64,000 bases of DNA from Aeromonas enteropelogenes (GTDB taxonomy: Bacteria > Pseudomonadota > Gammaproteobacteria > Enterobacterales > Aeromonadaceae), in contig NZ_CDCG01000018.1 of the NCBI RefSeq assembly GCF_000819845.1, forward strand, positions 62,001-126,000. Reading direction: 5' to 3'. This document shows positions 7,777-15,706 of this stretch, piece by piece. Numbering within the stretch: position 1 is the first letter of the stretch; each line of letters begins with the position of its first letter. The notes under the pieces were generated by a model that did not search any database, was not told the DNA's origin, and was given only the letters and a program-made list of their open reading frames with translations. A program made the position numbers and the translations under genes.

Positions 7777-10670
7777 TGGAACTCAACTTCACCCTGAACG
7801 GTGCCCTGCGCACCGTCATTTGCCCCGCCGGCGAGAATGCCCAGCGGGTGCTGTTCAACCAGTGCCGGATGCATTCGGTGCGCAACAGTGACGACGGCTT
7901 CGGCTTTGCCGGCTCCGACGCCATCCTCTTCAATGGCAAGGTGGTCAACGCCTCCCTGCTGATCGCCGCGCAACTGGAAGGGGCCGAGGTGCGCACCGCC
8001 GAGTCGCTGGGCAGCTGGAACCAGCTCAGCCTGGTGCAGCAGGCCATGGTGGATGTGGGGGTCGTGCAATCCGGTTACAACGATCCGGCCGCCTCCCTGA
8101 TCGTGACCGACCTGCTTGATCGCCACCCGAACCCCACCCGTGATCAAATCGACGATGCGCTCTCTGGGCTGTTTCACCGTGACGGCGGCTACCAGCAGTT
8201 CTACCAGGCCATCGAGCTCGCCTGCTCGCGGATGAAGGATCCCGATTATCTCTGCCAGATCGCCCCCGAGTTTCGGGGCGACTTGCGCCACATCGGAAAG
8301 AGCTGCCCGAAGGTGGACGCCGCCAAGATGGTGCAGGCCAAGCCCTGCTACGTGGAGGATAGGGTCACCGAGGATGCGCTGGTGATCAAGATGCTGCGAA
8401 GCCCCCATCCCCATGCCCTCATCACCCGACTCGACGTGAGCCGCGCCGAAGCCATGCCGGGGGTGGTGCACGTCATCACCTACCGCAACTGCCCGGATGT
8501 CTACTACACCCCGGGTGGCCAGAGCGCCCCCGAGCCGTCACCGCTCGATCGCCGCATGTTTGGTCGCAAGCTGCGCCACGTGGGGGACAGGGTGGCCGCC
8601 GTGGTGGCCGAGAGCGAAGCCATTGCGCTGGCGGCCCTCAAACTCATTGAGGTCGAGTATCAGGTGCTGCCGGCAGTCATGAACATAGACGAGGCGATGG
8701 CCCCCAATGCGCCGTTGGTGCACGACGAGCCCATCGTCTACATGGCCGGCGCCCCGGCGGATCTGGAGGCCCAGAACGCCAACGCCGTCTATCGCGATGA
8801 CGAGCACATGATCATCAATTTCCCCATCGGGGCTCGCCCCCATGAGAACCTGGCCGCCAGCGTCCATGGCCAGATTGGCGATGTGGCCAAGGGCTTTGCC
8901 GAGGCGGATGTGGTGCTGGAGCGCACCTATGAATCCACCCAGGCCCAACAGTGCCCGACCGAGCCGCACATCTGCTTCACCTACATGGATGGGGAGCGCC
9001 TCATCATTCACGCCTCCACCCAGGTGCCCTGGCACGTGCGCCGTCAGGTGGCGCGCATCGTTGGCATGAAGCAGCATCAGGTGCACGTCATCAAGGAGCG
9101 GGTAGGGGGCGGCTTTGGCTCCAAGCAGGACATCCTGCTGGAGGAGGTGTGTGCCTGGGCCACGAAAGTGACTGGCCGTCCGGTCACCTTCCGTTACACC
9201 CGTGAAGAGGAGTTCATCAGCAACACCTCCCGCCACGTAGCCAAGGTGACGGTGAAGATAGGGGCCAAAAAAGATGGCACCCTCACCGCCATCGACATGG
9301 ATTTTCGCGCCAACACCGGCCCTTACGGCAACCACTCATTGACGGTGCCAAGCAACGGCCCGGCGCTCTCCCTGCCGCTCTATCCGTGCGACAACGTGCG
9401 TTTCACTGTCAACACCTACTACAGCAACATCTGCCCGACCGGGGCCTATCAGGGCTACGGCGCGCCCAAGGGCAACTTCGCCCTGACCATGGCCATCGCC
9501 GAGCTGGCGGAGCAACTGGGCATCGATCAGCTCGACATGGTGGAGCACAACCGGGTGCACGAAGGAGACATCCTCAAGGTGCTGGGGGCCATCGGCGAGG
9601 GCAAGATGCCCACCTCGGTGCCCCATGCAGCCAGCTGTGCCCTCGAGCCCATCCTGAAACAGGGGCGCGAGCTCATCGCCTGGGACAGCCCCAAATCCGC
9701 GGATGGGGATTGGCGCATCGGCCGTGGCGTCGCCATCATCATGCAAAAATCGGGGATCCCTGACATCGATCAGGCCAACTGCATGGTCAAGCTGGAGTCT
9801 GACGGTACCTTTATCGTCCACTCCGGTGGCGCCGATATCGGCACCGGCCTCGATACCGTGGTGGCCAAGCTGACCGCCGAGGTGCTGGGTTGCCCGCTTG
9901 GCGATGTGCATGTGATTTCCGGCGACACCGACCACGCCCTTTTCGACAAGGGGGCCTATGCCTCATCCGGCACCTGCTTCTCCGGCAACGCGGCCAAGAA
10001 GGCGGCCGAGAACCTCAGGGAGAAGATCCTGTTCCATGGCGCCGCCATGCTGGGCGAACCGGTGACGGATGTCGAGCTGGTATACCCCGGGGTGGTGCGC
10101 GGCAAGCTGGGAGAGGTCTCCCTTGGCCAGATCGCCCACAAGGCCGAGACCGGCACCGGCTTTGGCATCCTGGTGGGTACCGCCAGCTACATCACCTCGG
10201 AGCTGGCCTTCCCTTACGGGGCCAACTTTGCCGAGGTGGCGGTCAACGTGCGCACCGGCGAGATCCGCCTCGACAAGTTCTACGCCCTGCTCGACTGCGG
10301 CACCCCCATCAACCCCGAGCTGGCCCTCGGCCAGATCTACGGCGCCACCATGCGGGCCATCGGCCACTCCTTGACCGAGGAGATCTGCTACGACGGCAAG
10401 GGGATCCCGCTCACCCGGGATCTCAAGAGCTATGGCGCGCCCAAGATTGGCGACATCCCGCGCGACTTCAGGGCCTTCCTGGTACCGAGTGACGACAAGG
10501 TCGGTCCTTACGGCGCCAAGTCCATCTCGGAGATCGGGGTCAACGGCGCCGCGCCCGCCATCGCCACCGCCATTCACGACGCCTGCGGGATCTGGCTGCG
10601 CAAATGGCACTTCACGCCGGAGCAGATCCTGCGTGAGCTCGGCAAGCTGGAGCAACAAACGGTGGCATGA
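7773..10670 (+). CDS. xdhD: XdhD, molybdenum hydroxylase (putative hypoxanthine/purine oxidase) with cysteine-less ferredoxin-like N-terminus
   Basis: 965 residues, E. coli XdhD type. Residues about 1-145 align with the [2Fe-2S] subunit fold but every cluster cysteine is replaced: QCGFC of XdhC is QSGYN here (S100, N103) and NLCRC is LFHRD (H135, D137). The molybdopterin domains follow, with GRKLRHVGDRVAAVVAES, GGGFGSKQDILLEE and YQGYGAPKGNFA. SISEIGVNGAAP places Glu920 where the family has its catalytic Glu. GGAGG at 7761-7765 supports ATG 7773; ATG 7776 is also possible. It overlaps ygfM by four bases. The substrate is not proven; a purine or related heterocycle is likely. Confidence 0.93.
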   Translation: MMELNFTLNGALRTVICPAGENAQRVLFNQCRMHSVRNSDDGFGFAGSDAILFNGKVVNASLLIAAQLEGAEVRTAESLGSWNQLSLVQQAMVDVGVVQSGYNDPAASLIVTDLLDRHPNPTRDQIDDALSGLFHRDGGYQQFYQAIELACSRMKDPDYLCQIAPEFRGDLRHIGKSCPKVDAAKMVQAKPCYVEDRVTEDALVIKMLRSPHPHALITRLDVSRAEAMPGVVHVITYRNCPDVYYTPGGQSAPEPSPLDRRMFGRKLRHVGDRVAAVVAESEAIALAALKLIEVEYQVLPAVMNIDEAMAPNAPLVHDEPIVYMAGAPADLEAQNANAVYRDDEHMIINFPIGARPHENLAASVHGQIGDVAKGFAEADVVLERTYESTQAQQCPTEPHICFTYMDGERLIIHASTQVPWHVRRQVARIVGMKQHQVHVIKERVGGGFGSKQDILLEEVCAWATKVTGRPVTFRYTREEEFISNTSRHVAKVTVKIGAKKDGTLTAIDMDFRANTGPYGNHSLTVPSNGPALSLPLYPCDNVRFTVNTYYSNICPTGAYQGYGAPKGNFALTMAIAELAEQLGIDQLDMVEHNRVHEGDILKVLGAIGEGKMPTSVPHAASCALEPILKQGRELIAWDSPKSADGDWRIGRGVAIIMQKSGIPDIDQANCMVKLESDGTFIVHSGGADIGTGLDTVVAKLTAEVLGCPLGDVHVISGDTDHALFDKGAYASSGTCFSGNAAKKAAENLREKILFHGAAMLGEPVTDVELVYPGVVRGKLGEVSLGQIAHKAETGTGFGILVGTASYITSELAFPYGANFAEVAVNVRTGEIRLDKFYALLDCGTPINPELALGQIYGATMRAIGHSLTEEICYDGKGIPLTRDLKSYGAPKIGDIPRDFRAFLVPSDDKVGPYGAKSISEIGVNGAAPAIATAIHDACGIWLRKWHFTPEQILRELGKLEQQTVA

Positions 10671-10685
10671 CAAGAGAAAAGGTGA

Positions 10686-10707
10686 GGGGCGGGCGCAGGC
10701 TCGCCCC
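10686..10707 (+). other. GC-rich hairpin between xdhD and xanQ
   Basis: GGGGCG at 10686-10691 can pair with CGCCCC at 10702-10707 around a 10-base loop. No T run follows, so this is a poor terminator. It may shape mRNA processing or stability inside the gene series. The function is inferred only. Confidence 0.35.
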
Positions 10708-10764
10708 GACACCTGACAGCGGAATGAGTACTCCGCCCATATTCTGTGTGATGGGACAATCAAG

Positions 10765-12267
10765 ATGTCTAAAACAACACGCAAGCACTCGGACCTGATT
10801 TACGAGCTGGAAGACCAGCCCCCCTTTTCGCAAACCCTGATGGGCGCAGTGACCCATCTGCTGGCCATTTTTGTGCCCATGGTGACCCCGGCTCTCATCG
10901 TCGGCGGGGCCCTCGGCCTCTCCACCGAGACCACCGCCTATCTGGTCTCCATGGCGATGATCGCCTCCGGCATCGGCACCTGGTTGCAGGTGAACCGCTA
11001 CGGCCCCATCGGCTCGGGCCTGCTCTCCATCCAGTCGGTCAACTTCTCCTTCGTTACCGTGATGATTGCGCTCGGCAGCGCCATGAAAAAAGATGGCCTG
11101 CACGAGGAGCTGATCGTCTCGACCCTGCTCGGGGTCTCCTTTGTCGGCGCCTTCCTGGTGATGGGCTCCTCCTTCGTACTGCCTTACCTCAAGCGGGTGA
11201 TCACCCCGACCGTGAGCGGGGTGGTGGTGTTGATGATTGGCCTTAGCCTCATCAAGGTGGGGATCATCGACTTTGGCGGCGGCTTCTCCGCCATGAGTAG
11301 CGGTACCTTCGGCAAGTACGAAAACATCGGCCTGGGGCTATTGGTGCTCTGCGTCATCGTCGCCTTCAACTGCAGCAAGAGTCCGCTGCTTCGCATGAGT
11401 GGCATCGCCATCGGTTTGCTGGTGGGCTATGTGGTGGCCCTGATGCTTGGCATGGTGGATTTCTCCCCGTTAAATGATCTGCCCCTGGTCACCATTCCGG
11501 TGCCGTTCAAATACGGCTTTACCTTTGATGCCCACGCCTTCCTCTTGGCGGGTACCATTTATCTGTTGAGCGTGCTGGAGGCTGTGGGGGACATCACCGC
11601 CACCGCCATGGTCTCGCGCCAGGAGATCCGCGGCCCCGAGTTTCAAAAACGGCTTTCCGGCGGCGTATTGGCGGACGGCCTGGTGTCGGTGATCGCCTCG
11701 GCCCTCGGCTCCCTGCCGCTCACCACCTTTGCCCAGAACAACGGCGTCATCCAGATGACCGGGGTGGCCTCGCGCCACGTGGGCAAGTTTATCGCCGTCA
11801 TCCTGGTGCTGCTGGGACTCTTCCCCGTGGTGGGGCGCTTCTTTACCACCATACCGTCCCCGGTGATGGGGGGCGCCATGACCATCATGTTCTCCATGAT
11901 CGCCATCGCCGGTGGCCGCATCATCATCAGCCACGGCTTCGATCGCCGCGAGACCCTGATCGTCGCCACCTCGCTGGGGCTGGGGCTCGGCGTCTCCTAC
12001 GACCCTAACGTCTTCAAGGTGTTGCCCGCCGGCATCTACATGCTGGTGGAGAACCCCATCTGCGCCGGCGGCATCACCGCCATCATCCTGAATCTGGTGC
12101 TGCCCCCGAGCCGCAAGCGCAAGGTGCTCAAGGGCGCCGAGGGGGTGGAAGTGATCCAACTCAGCGACAAGCCGGACAGCGCCTTTCAGACCGCCCCCGC
12201 CAGCCGCGAAGCAGTACCCCGGGTAGAGGAAGCAGGGGGGAGTGAACCCGGGACAGAGCGGGTCTGA
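10765..12267 (+). CDS. xanQ: XanQ-type xanthine:proton symporter
   Basis: Nucleobase-ascorbate transporter family (NCS2/NAT), inner membrane, imports xanthine with protons. Nearly all diagnostic E. coli XanQ segments are present: AIFVPMVTPALIVGGAL, IQSVNFSFVTVMIAL, SVLEAVGDITATAMVSR and the NAT signature FAQNNGVIQMTGVASR. About 12-14 hydrophobic segments are visible. At 500 residues it is roughly 34 longer than E. coli XanQ, owing to a hydrophilic C-terminal tail after KRKVLKG. It lies between xdhD and guaD, as in E. coli. Confidence 0.93.
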   Translation: MSKTTRKHSDLIYELEDQPPFSQTLMGAVTHLLAIFVPMVTPALIVGGALGLSTETTAYLVSMAMIASGIGTWLQVNRYGPIGSGLLSIQSVNFSFVTVMIALGSAMKKDGLHEELIVSTLLGVSFVGAFLVMGSSFVLPYLKRVITPTVSGVVVLMIGLSLIKVGIIDFGGGFSAMSSGTFGKYENIGLGLLVLCVIVAFNCSKSPLLRMSGIAIGLLVGYVVALMLGMVDFSPLNDLPLVTIPVPFKYGFTFDAHAFLLAGTIYLLSVLEAVGDITATAMVSRQEIRGPEFQKRLSGGVLADGLVSVIASALGSLPLTTFAQNNGVIQMTGVASRHVGKFIAVILVLLGLFPVVGRFFTTIPSPVMGGAMTIMFSMIAIAGGRIIISHGFDRRETLIVATSLGLGLGVSYDPNVFKVLPAGIYMLVENPICAGGITAIILNLVLPPSRKRKVLKGAEGVEVIQLSDKPDSAFQTAPASREAVPRVEEAGGSEPGTERV

Positions 12268-12303
12268 ATCTCATTACAGAACGATAAAAACAGGGACAAG
12301 GTT

Positions 12304-13620
12304 ATGAACTACGACAACTCAGTCAAAGCCATCCGTGGCAGCTTTTTTGACATCACCCGGGTGGTGGATCACCCCGAGGAGATAGAGGCTCACGCCCGCC
12401 TCGTCGAGGATGGGCTCCTGATCATCCGCAACGGCTGCATCGACTGGTTCGGTCAGTGGGAGGAGGGCAAGGGGCGAATCCCGACCGAGGTGCGGGTGCG
12501 TGATTATCGCGGCAAGCTCATCGTGCCGGGCTTTGTCGACACCCACATTCATTATCCCCAGAGCGAGATGGTGGGGGCCTATGGCGAGCAGCTGCTGGAG
12601 TGGCTCAACCAGCACACCTTCCCGGCCGAGCGGCGCTACAACGATCGCGAGTATGCCCGCGAGATGTCCACCTTCTTTATCAAGCAGCTGCTGCGAAACG
12701 GCACCACCACGGCGCTGGTGTTCGGCACCGTTCACCCCGAGTCGGTGGATGCCCTGTTCGAGGCGGCCAGTCGCATCAATATGCGGATGATCGCGGGCAA
12801 GGTGATGATGGATCGCAACGCGCCAGATTATCTGCTGGATACTGCGCAGAGCAGTTATGAGCAGAGCAAGGCGCTTATCGAGCGCTGGCATGGCAACGGC
12901 CGCCTGCTTTATGCCATCACACCACGATTTGCCCCCACCTCGACACCCGAGCAGCTGGCGATGGCAAAACGACTGCGTGAGGAGTACCCCACCACCTATC
13001 TGCACACCCACCTGTGCGAAAACAAGGAGGAGATCGCCTGGGTGAAATCCCTCTTTCCCGAGCATCAGGGTTACCTCGACGTCTATCACCAGCACGGTCT
13101 CACCGGCCATAACTGCGTGTTTGCCCACTGCATCCACCTGGAAGAGCAGGAGTGGGATTGCCTCAAGGAGAGCGACTCCACCATCGCGTTTTGCCCCACT
13201 TCGAACCTGTATCTTGGTAGCGGCCTCTTCAAGCTGCACAAGGCGTGGCACAAGCAGGTGAAGGTGGGGATAGGCACCGACATCGGTGCCGGCACCACCT
13301 TCAACATGCTGCAGACGCTGAACGAGGCCTACAAGGTGATGCAACTGCAAAGCGAGCGCCTCTCGGCCTATCAGGCCTTCTATCTCGCCACCCTGGGGGG
13401 CGCCCATTCGCTGGGGCTGGACGAGAAGATCGGCAGCTTCGCGGTGGGCAAGGAGGCGGACTTCGTGGTGCTCGACCCGGTCGCCACTCCGTTGCAGCAG
13501 CTGCGTTACGACAACTCCACCACCCTGCGGGACAAGCTCTTTGTGCTGTTGACCCTGGGGGATGACAGATCCATCTACCGCACCTATGTGGATGGCCAGC
13601 TGGTGCACGAGCGAGGGTAG
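12304..13620 (+). CDS. guaD: Guanine deaminase GuaD
   Basis: Zinc amidohydrolase converting guanine to xanthine plus ammonia. The 438 residues match the E. coli enzyme in length. PGFVDTHIHYPQ carries the metal-binding His pair and substrate loop. EWLNQHTFPAE, NGTTTALVF, TPRFAPT, LHTHLCENKEE, FAHCIHL and GIGTDIGAGTT are all present. It begins 36 bases after xanQ and feeds xanthine to the XdhABC genes downstream. ATG 12304 is preceded by GGGACAAGG. Confidence 0.95.
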   Translation: MNYDNSVKAIRGSFFDITRVVDHPEEIEAHARLVEDGLLIIRNGCIDWFGQWEEGKGRIPTEVRVRDYRGKLIVPGFVDTHIHYPQSEMVGAYGEQLLEWLNQHTFPAERRYNDREYAREMSTFFIKQLLRNGTTTALVFGTVHPESVDALFEAASRINMRMIAGKVMMDRNAPDYLLDTAQSSYEQSKALIERWHGNGRLLYAITPRFAPTSTPEQLAMAKRLREEYPTTYLHTHLCENKEEIAWVKSLFPEHQGYLDVYHQHGLTGHNCVFAHCIHLEEQEWDCLKESDSTIAFCPTSNLYLGSGLFKLHKAWHKQVKVGIGTDIGAGTTFNMLQTLNEAYKVMQLQSERLSAYQAFYLATLGGAHSLGLDEKIGSFAVGKEADFVVLDPVATPLQQLRYDNSTTLRDKLFVLLTLGDDRSIYRTYVDGQLVHERG

Positions 13621-13756
13621 GGAAGGCAACGGGGCGGCGTGAAGTTGCCCCCAGAGAACACGAAGGCTGGCAAACCCGCAAGGGGCGCCGGCATCGCAAA
13701 CACCGGGGCCAGCCCCCGGGACACAAGGGGAAATGGCCCGGTTTTGTTGACCAGCA

Positions 13757-13772
13757 AGGCAAACGTTTGAAT
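13757..13772 (+). promoter_or_regulatory. PurR-like operator upstream of ghxQ
   Basis: AGGCAAACGTTTGAAT contains the perfect 10-base palindrome CAAACGTTTG and fits the PurR consensus ANGCAAACGTTTNCNT at most positions. It lies about 125 bases before the ghxQ ATG in the 276-base gap after guaD, so ghxQ probably has its own promoter, repressed when purines are plentiful. The repressor gene is not in this window. Confidence 0.6.
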
Positions 13773-13896
13773 CTGCCTGTTATCTGGTCTTGGCGCTGCG
13801 ACAGGCCCGCAGGAGAGACCCGCAGTGAGTACCGCCATTTCGTCACGACACGCATGTTGTTACGACACATTCAGGTGTTTTCGAAAGGAGTTGGGT

Positions 13897-15306
13897 ATGA
13901 CCCAGGCAAACAGCAGGATACGCAGTGTGCAAGAGCAGGCCGGGCAGGACGTTGGCGAGGCCGGATCAGGACAAACACCCATGGGGGCGCTCGATCGCTT
14001 CTTCATGATCAGCGAGCGGGGCAGCAACGTGCGCCAGGAGGTGCTGGCCGGGCTCACCACCTTCCTTGCCATGGTCTATTCGGTGATCGTGGTGCCCAGC
14101 ATGCTCGGCAAGGCGGGCTTTCCCCCCGGCGCCGTCTTTGTGGCTACCTGTCTGGTGGCGGGCTTTGGTTCGCTTTTGATGGGGCTTTGGGCCAAGCTGC
14201 CCATGGCCATCGGCTGCGCCATCTCGCTCACCGCCTTTACCGCCTTCAGCCTGGTGCTGGGGCAGCAGATCTCCATCCCGGTGGCGCTCGGCGCCGTCTT
14301 TTTGATGGGGGTACTCTTTACCGCCATCTCGGTGACCGGAGTGCGCAGCTGGATCCTGGATAACCTGCCGATGGGGATCGCCCACGGCACCGGCATCGGC
14401 ATCGGCCTCTTCCTCTTGCTGATTGCCGCCAACGGGGTGGGGCTGGTGATCAAGAACCCGCTGGAAGGCTTGCCGGTGGCGCTCGGGGCCTTTACCTCCA
14501 TGCCGGTCATCATGTCTCTCATCGGCCTTGCGGTGATCTTCGGCCTTGAAAAACTGCGGGTACCGGGCGGGATCCTGCTGGTGATCATCGCCATCTCCAT
14601 CTTCGGTCTCATCTTCGATCCGGCGGTGACCTATCAGGGGCTGTTCGCCATGCCGAGCCTGGCGGATGCGCAGGGCAACTCCCTTATCTTCAGCCTCGAC
14701 ATCATGGGGGCCCTCTCGCCCCTGGTGCTGCCCAGCGTGCTGGCGCTGGTGATGACGGCGGTGTTCGACGCCACCGGCACCATACGGGCGGTGGCGGGCC
14801 AGGCCAATTTGCTGGACAAGGATGGCCACATCATCAACAGCGGCAAGGCGCTCAGTGCCGACTCGGTCAGCAGCATCTTCTCCGGCCTGGTGGGGGCGGC
14901 GCCGGCCGCCGTCTATATCGAGTCGGCGGCGGGCACGGCAGCGGGCGGCAAGACGGGGCTCACCGCCACCGTGGTGGGGTGCCTCTTCCTGCTGATGCTG
15001 TTCCTCTCGCCGCTCTCCTACCTGGTGCCGGCCTATGCCACCGCGCCGGCCCTGATGTACGTGGGGCTCCTGATGCTGAGCAATGTCACCAAGCTTGATT
15101 TCAGTGACTCCGTCGGGGCCATGTCCGGCCTGGTGTGCGCCGTCTTCATCGTGCTCACCTGCAATATCGTCACCGGCATCATGCTGGGCTTCAGCGCCCT
15201 GGTGATCGGGCGCGTCTGCTCCAACGAGTGGCGCAAGCTCAACCCGGGGACCGTCATCATCGCCCTGGCCCTGGTGATTTTCTACGCTGGGGGGTGGGCC
15301 ATCTAG
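13897..15306 (+). CDS. ghxQ: GhxQ-type guanine/hypoxanthine permease
   Basis: Inner-membrane purine permease of the AzgA-like NCS2 branch, 469 residues. It is almost colinear with E. coli GhxQ (YgfQ): [73 protein letters not shown] and [20 protein letters not shown]. The chosen ATG follows AAAGGAG (13884-13890) by six bases; the frame is open further upstream but without homology. Imported guanine would go to GuaD and hypoxanthine to the molybdenum hydroxylases. A strong terminator follows, closing this series. Confidence 0.93.
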   Translation: MTQANSRIRSVQEQAGQDVGEAGSGQTPMGALDRFFMISERGSNVRQEVLAGLTTFLAMVYSVIVVPSMLGKAGFPPGAVFVATCLVAGFGSLLMGLWAKLPMAIGCAISLTAFTAFSLVLGQQISIPVALGAVFLMGVLFTAISVTGVRSWILDNLPMGIAHGTGIGIGLFLLLIAANGVGLVIKNPLEGLPVALGAFTSMPVIMSLIGLAVIFGLEKLRVPGGILLVIIAISIFGLIFDPAVTYQGLFAMPSLADAQGNSLIFSLDIMGALSPLVLPSVLALVMTAVFDATGTIRAVAGQANLLDKDGHIINSGKALSADSVSSIFSGLVGAAPAAVYIESAAGTAAGGKTGLTATVVGCLFLLMLFLSPLSYLVPAYATAPALMYVGLLMLSNVTKLDFSDSVGAMSGLVCAVFIVLTCNIVTGIMLGFSALVIGRVCSNEWRKLNPGTVIIALALVIFYAGGWAI

Positions 15307-15322
15307 GGATGCCTACCCGTTT

Positions 15323-15353
15323 CGGGGCCGCCGTCAGGCGGCCCCGTTTTTTT
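15323..15353 (+). terminator. Rho-independent terminator after ghxQ
   Basis: CGGGGCCGCC at 15323-15332 pairs perfectly with GGCGGCCCCG at 15337-15346 around GTCA, followed by seven T residues. Confidence 0.92.
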
Positions 15354-15706
15354 GTGGGGAGAGGGGAATGTTTGGCAACAGTGGTTGGCTTCTCTTGCCG
15401 GTGTGGCAAGAGAGCGGGCGCCTCTTTTTGCTATGTGAAAAGAGAGTCAGAGCCCCTTTGGCTGCAAAGATCTGGTCGCTACCATTTTGATAAAGCCGGC
15501 TACCAGATTGATACGCCCGCTCTTTCTGCTCTCCTTGTTTGCCACCCCGCTTGCCTGCCAACAACCGCGTCGGGGGCGAGAAATTCAGGCAGATGGGATC
15601 CCCTTCACACTTCTTGCCATCCTCCCGCTCCCATGGGGAAACGGGCGCATATCTTGCTGTTTTTCATCTGGTTCTGGAATTTTCCCATCTGAAAAAGGAC
15701 TGGATC
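15354..15706 (+). promoter_or_regulatory. ghxQ-xdhA intergenic region with a 9-bp hairpin
   Basis: No gene is supported in these 353 bases. TCTCTTGCC (15391-15399) pairs with GGCAAGAGA (15405-15413) around GGTGT, and a short T run follows after a GC-rich gap, so the element could be a terminator relic or a leader hairpin for xdhA. The region must carry the xdhABC promoter. AAGGA at 15695-15699 is the xdhA ribosome binding site. Confidence 0.4.
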
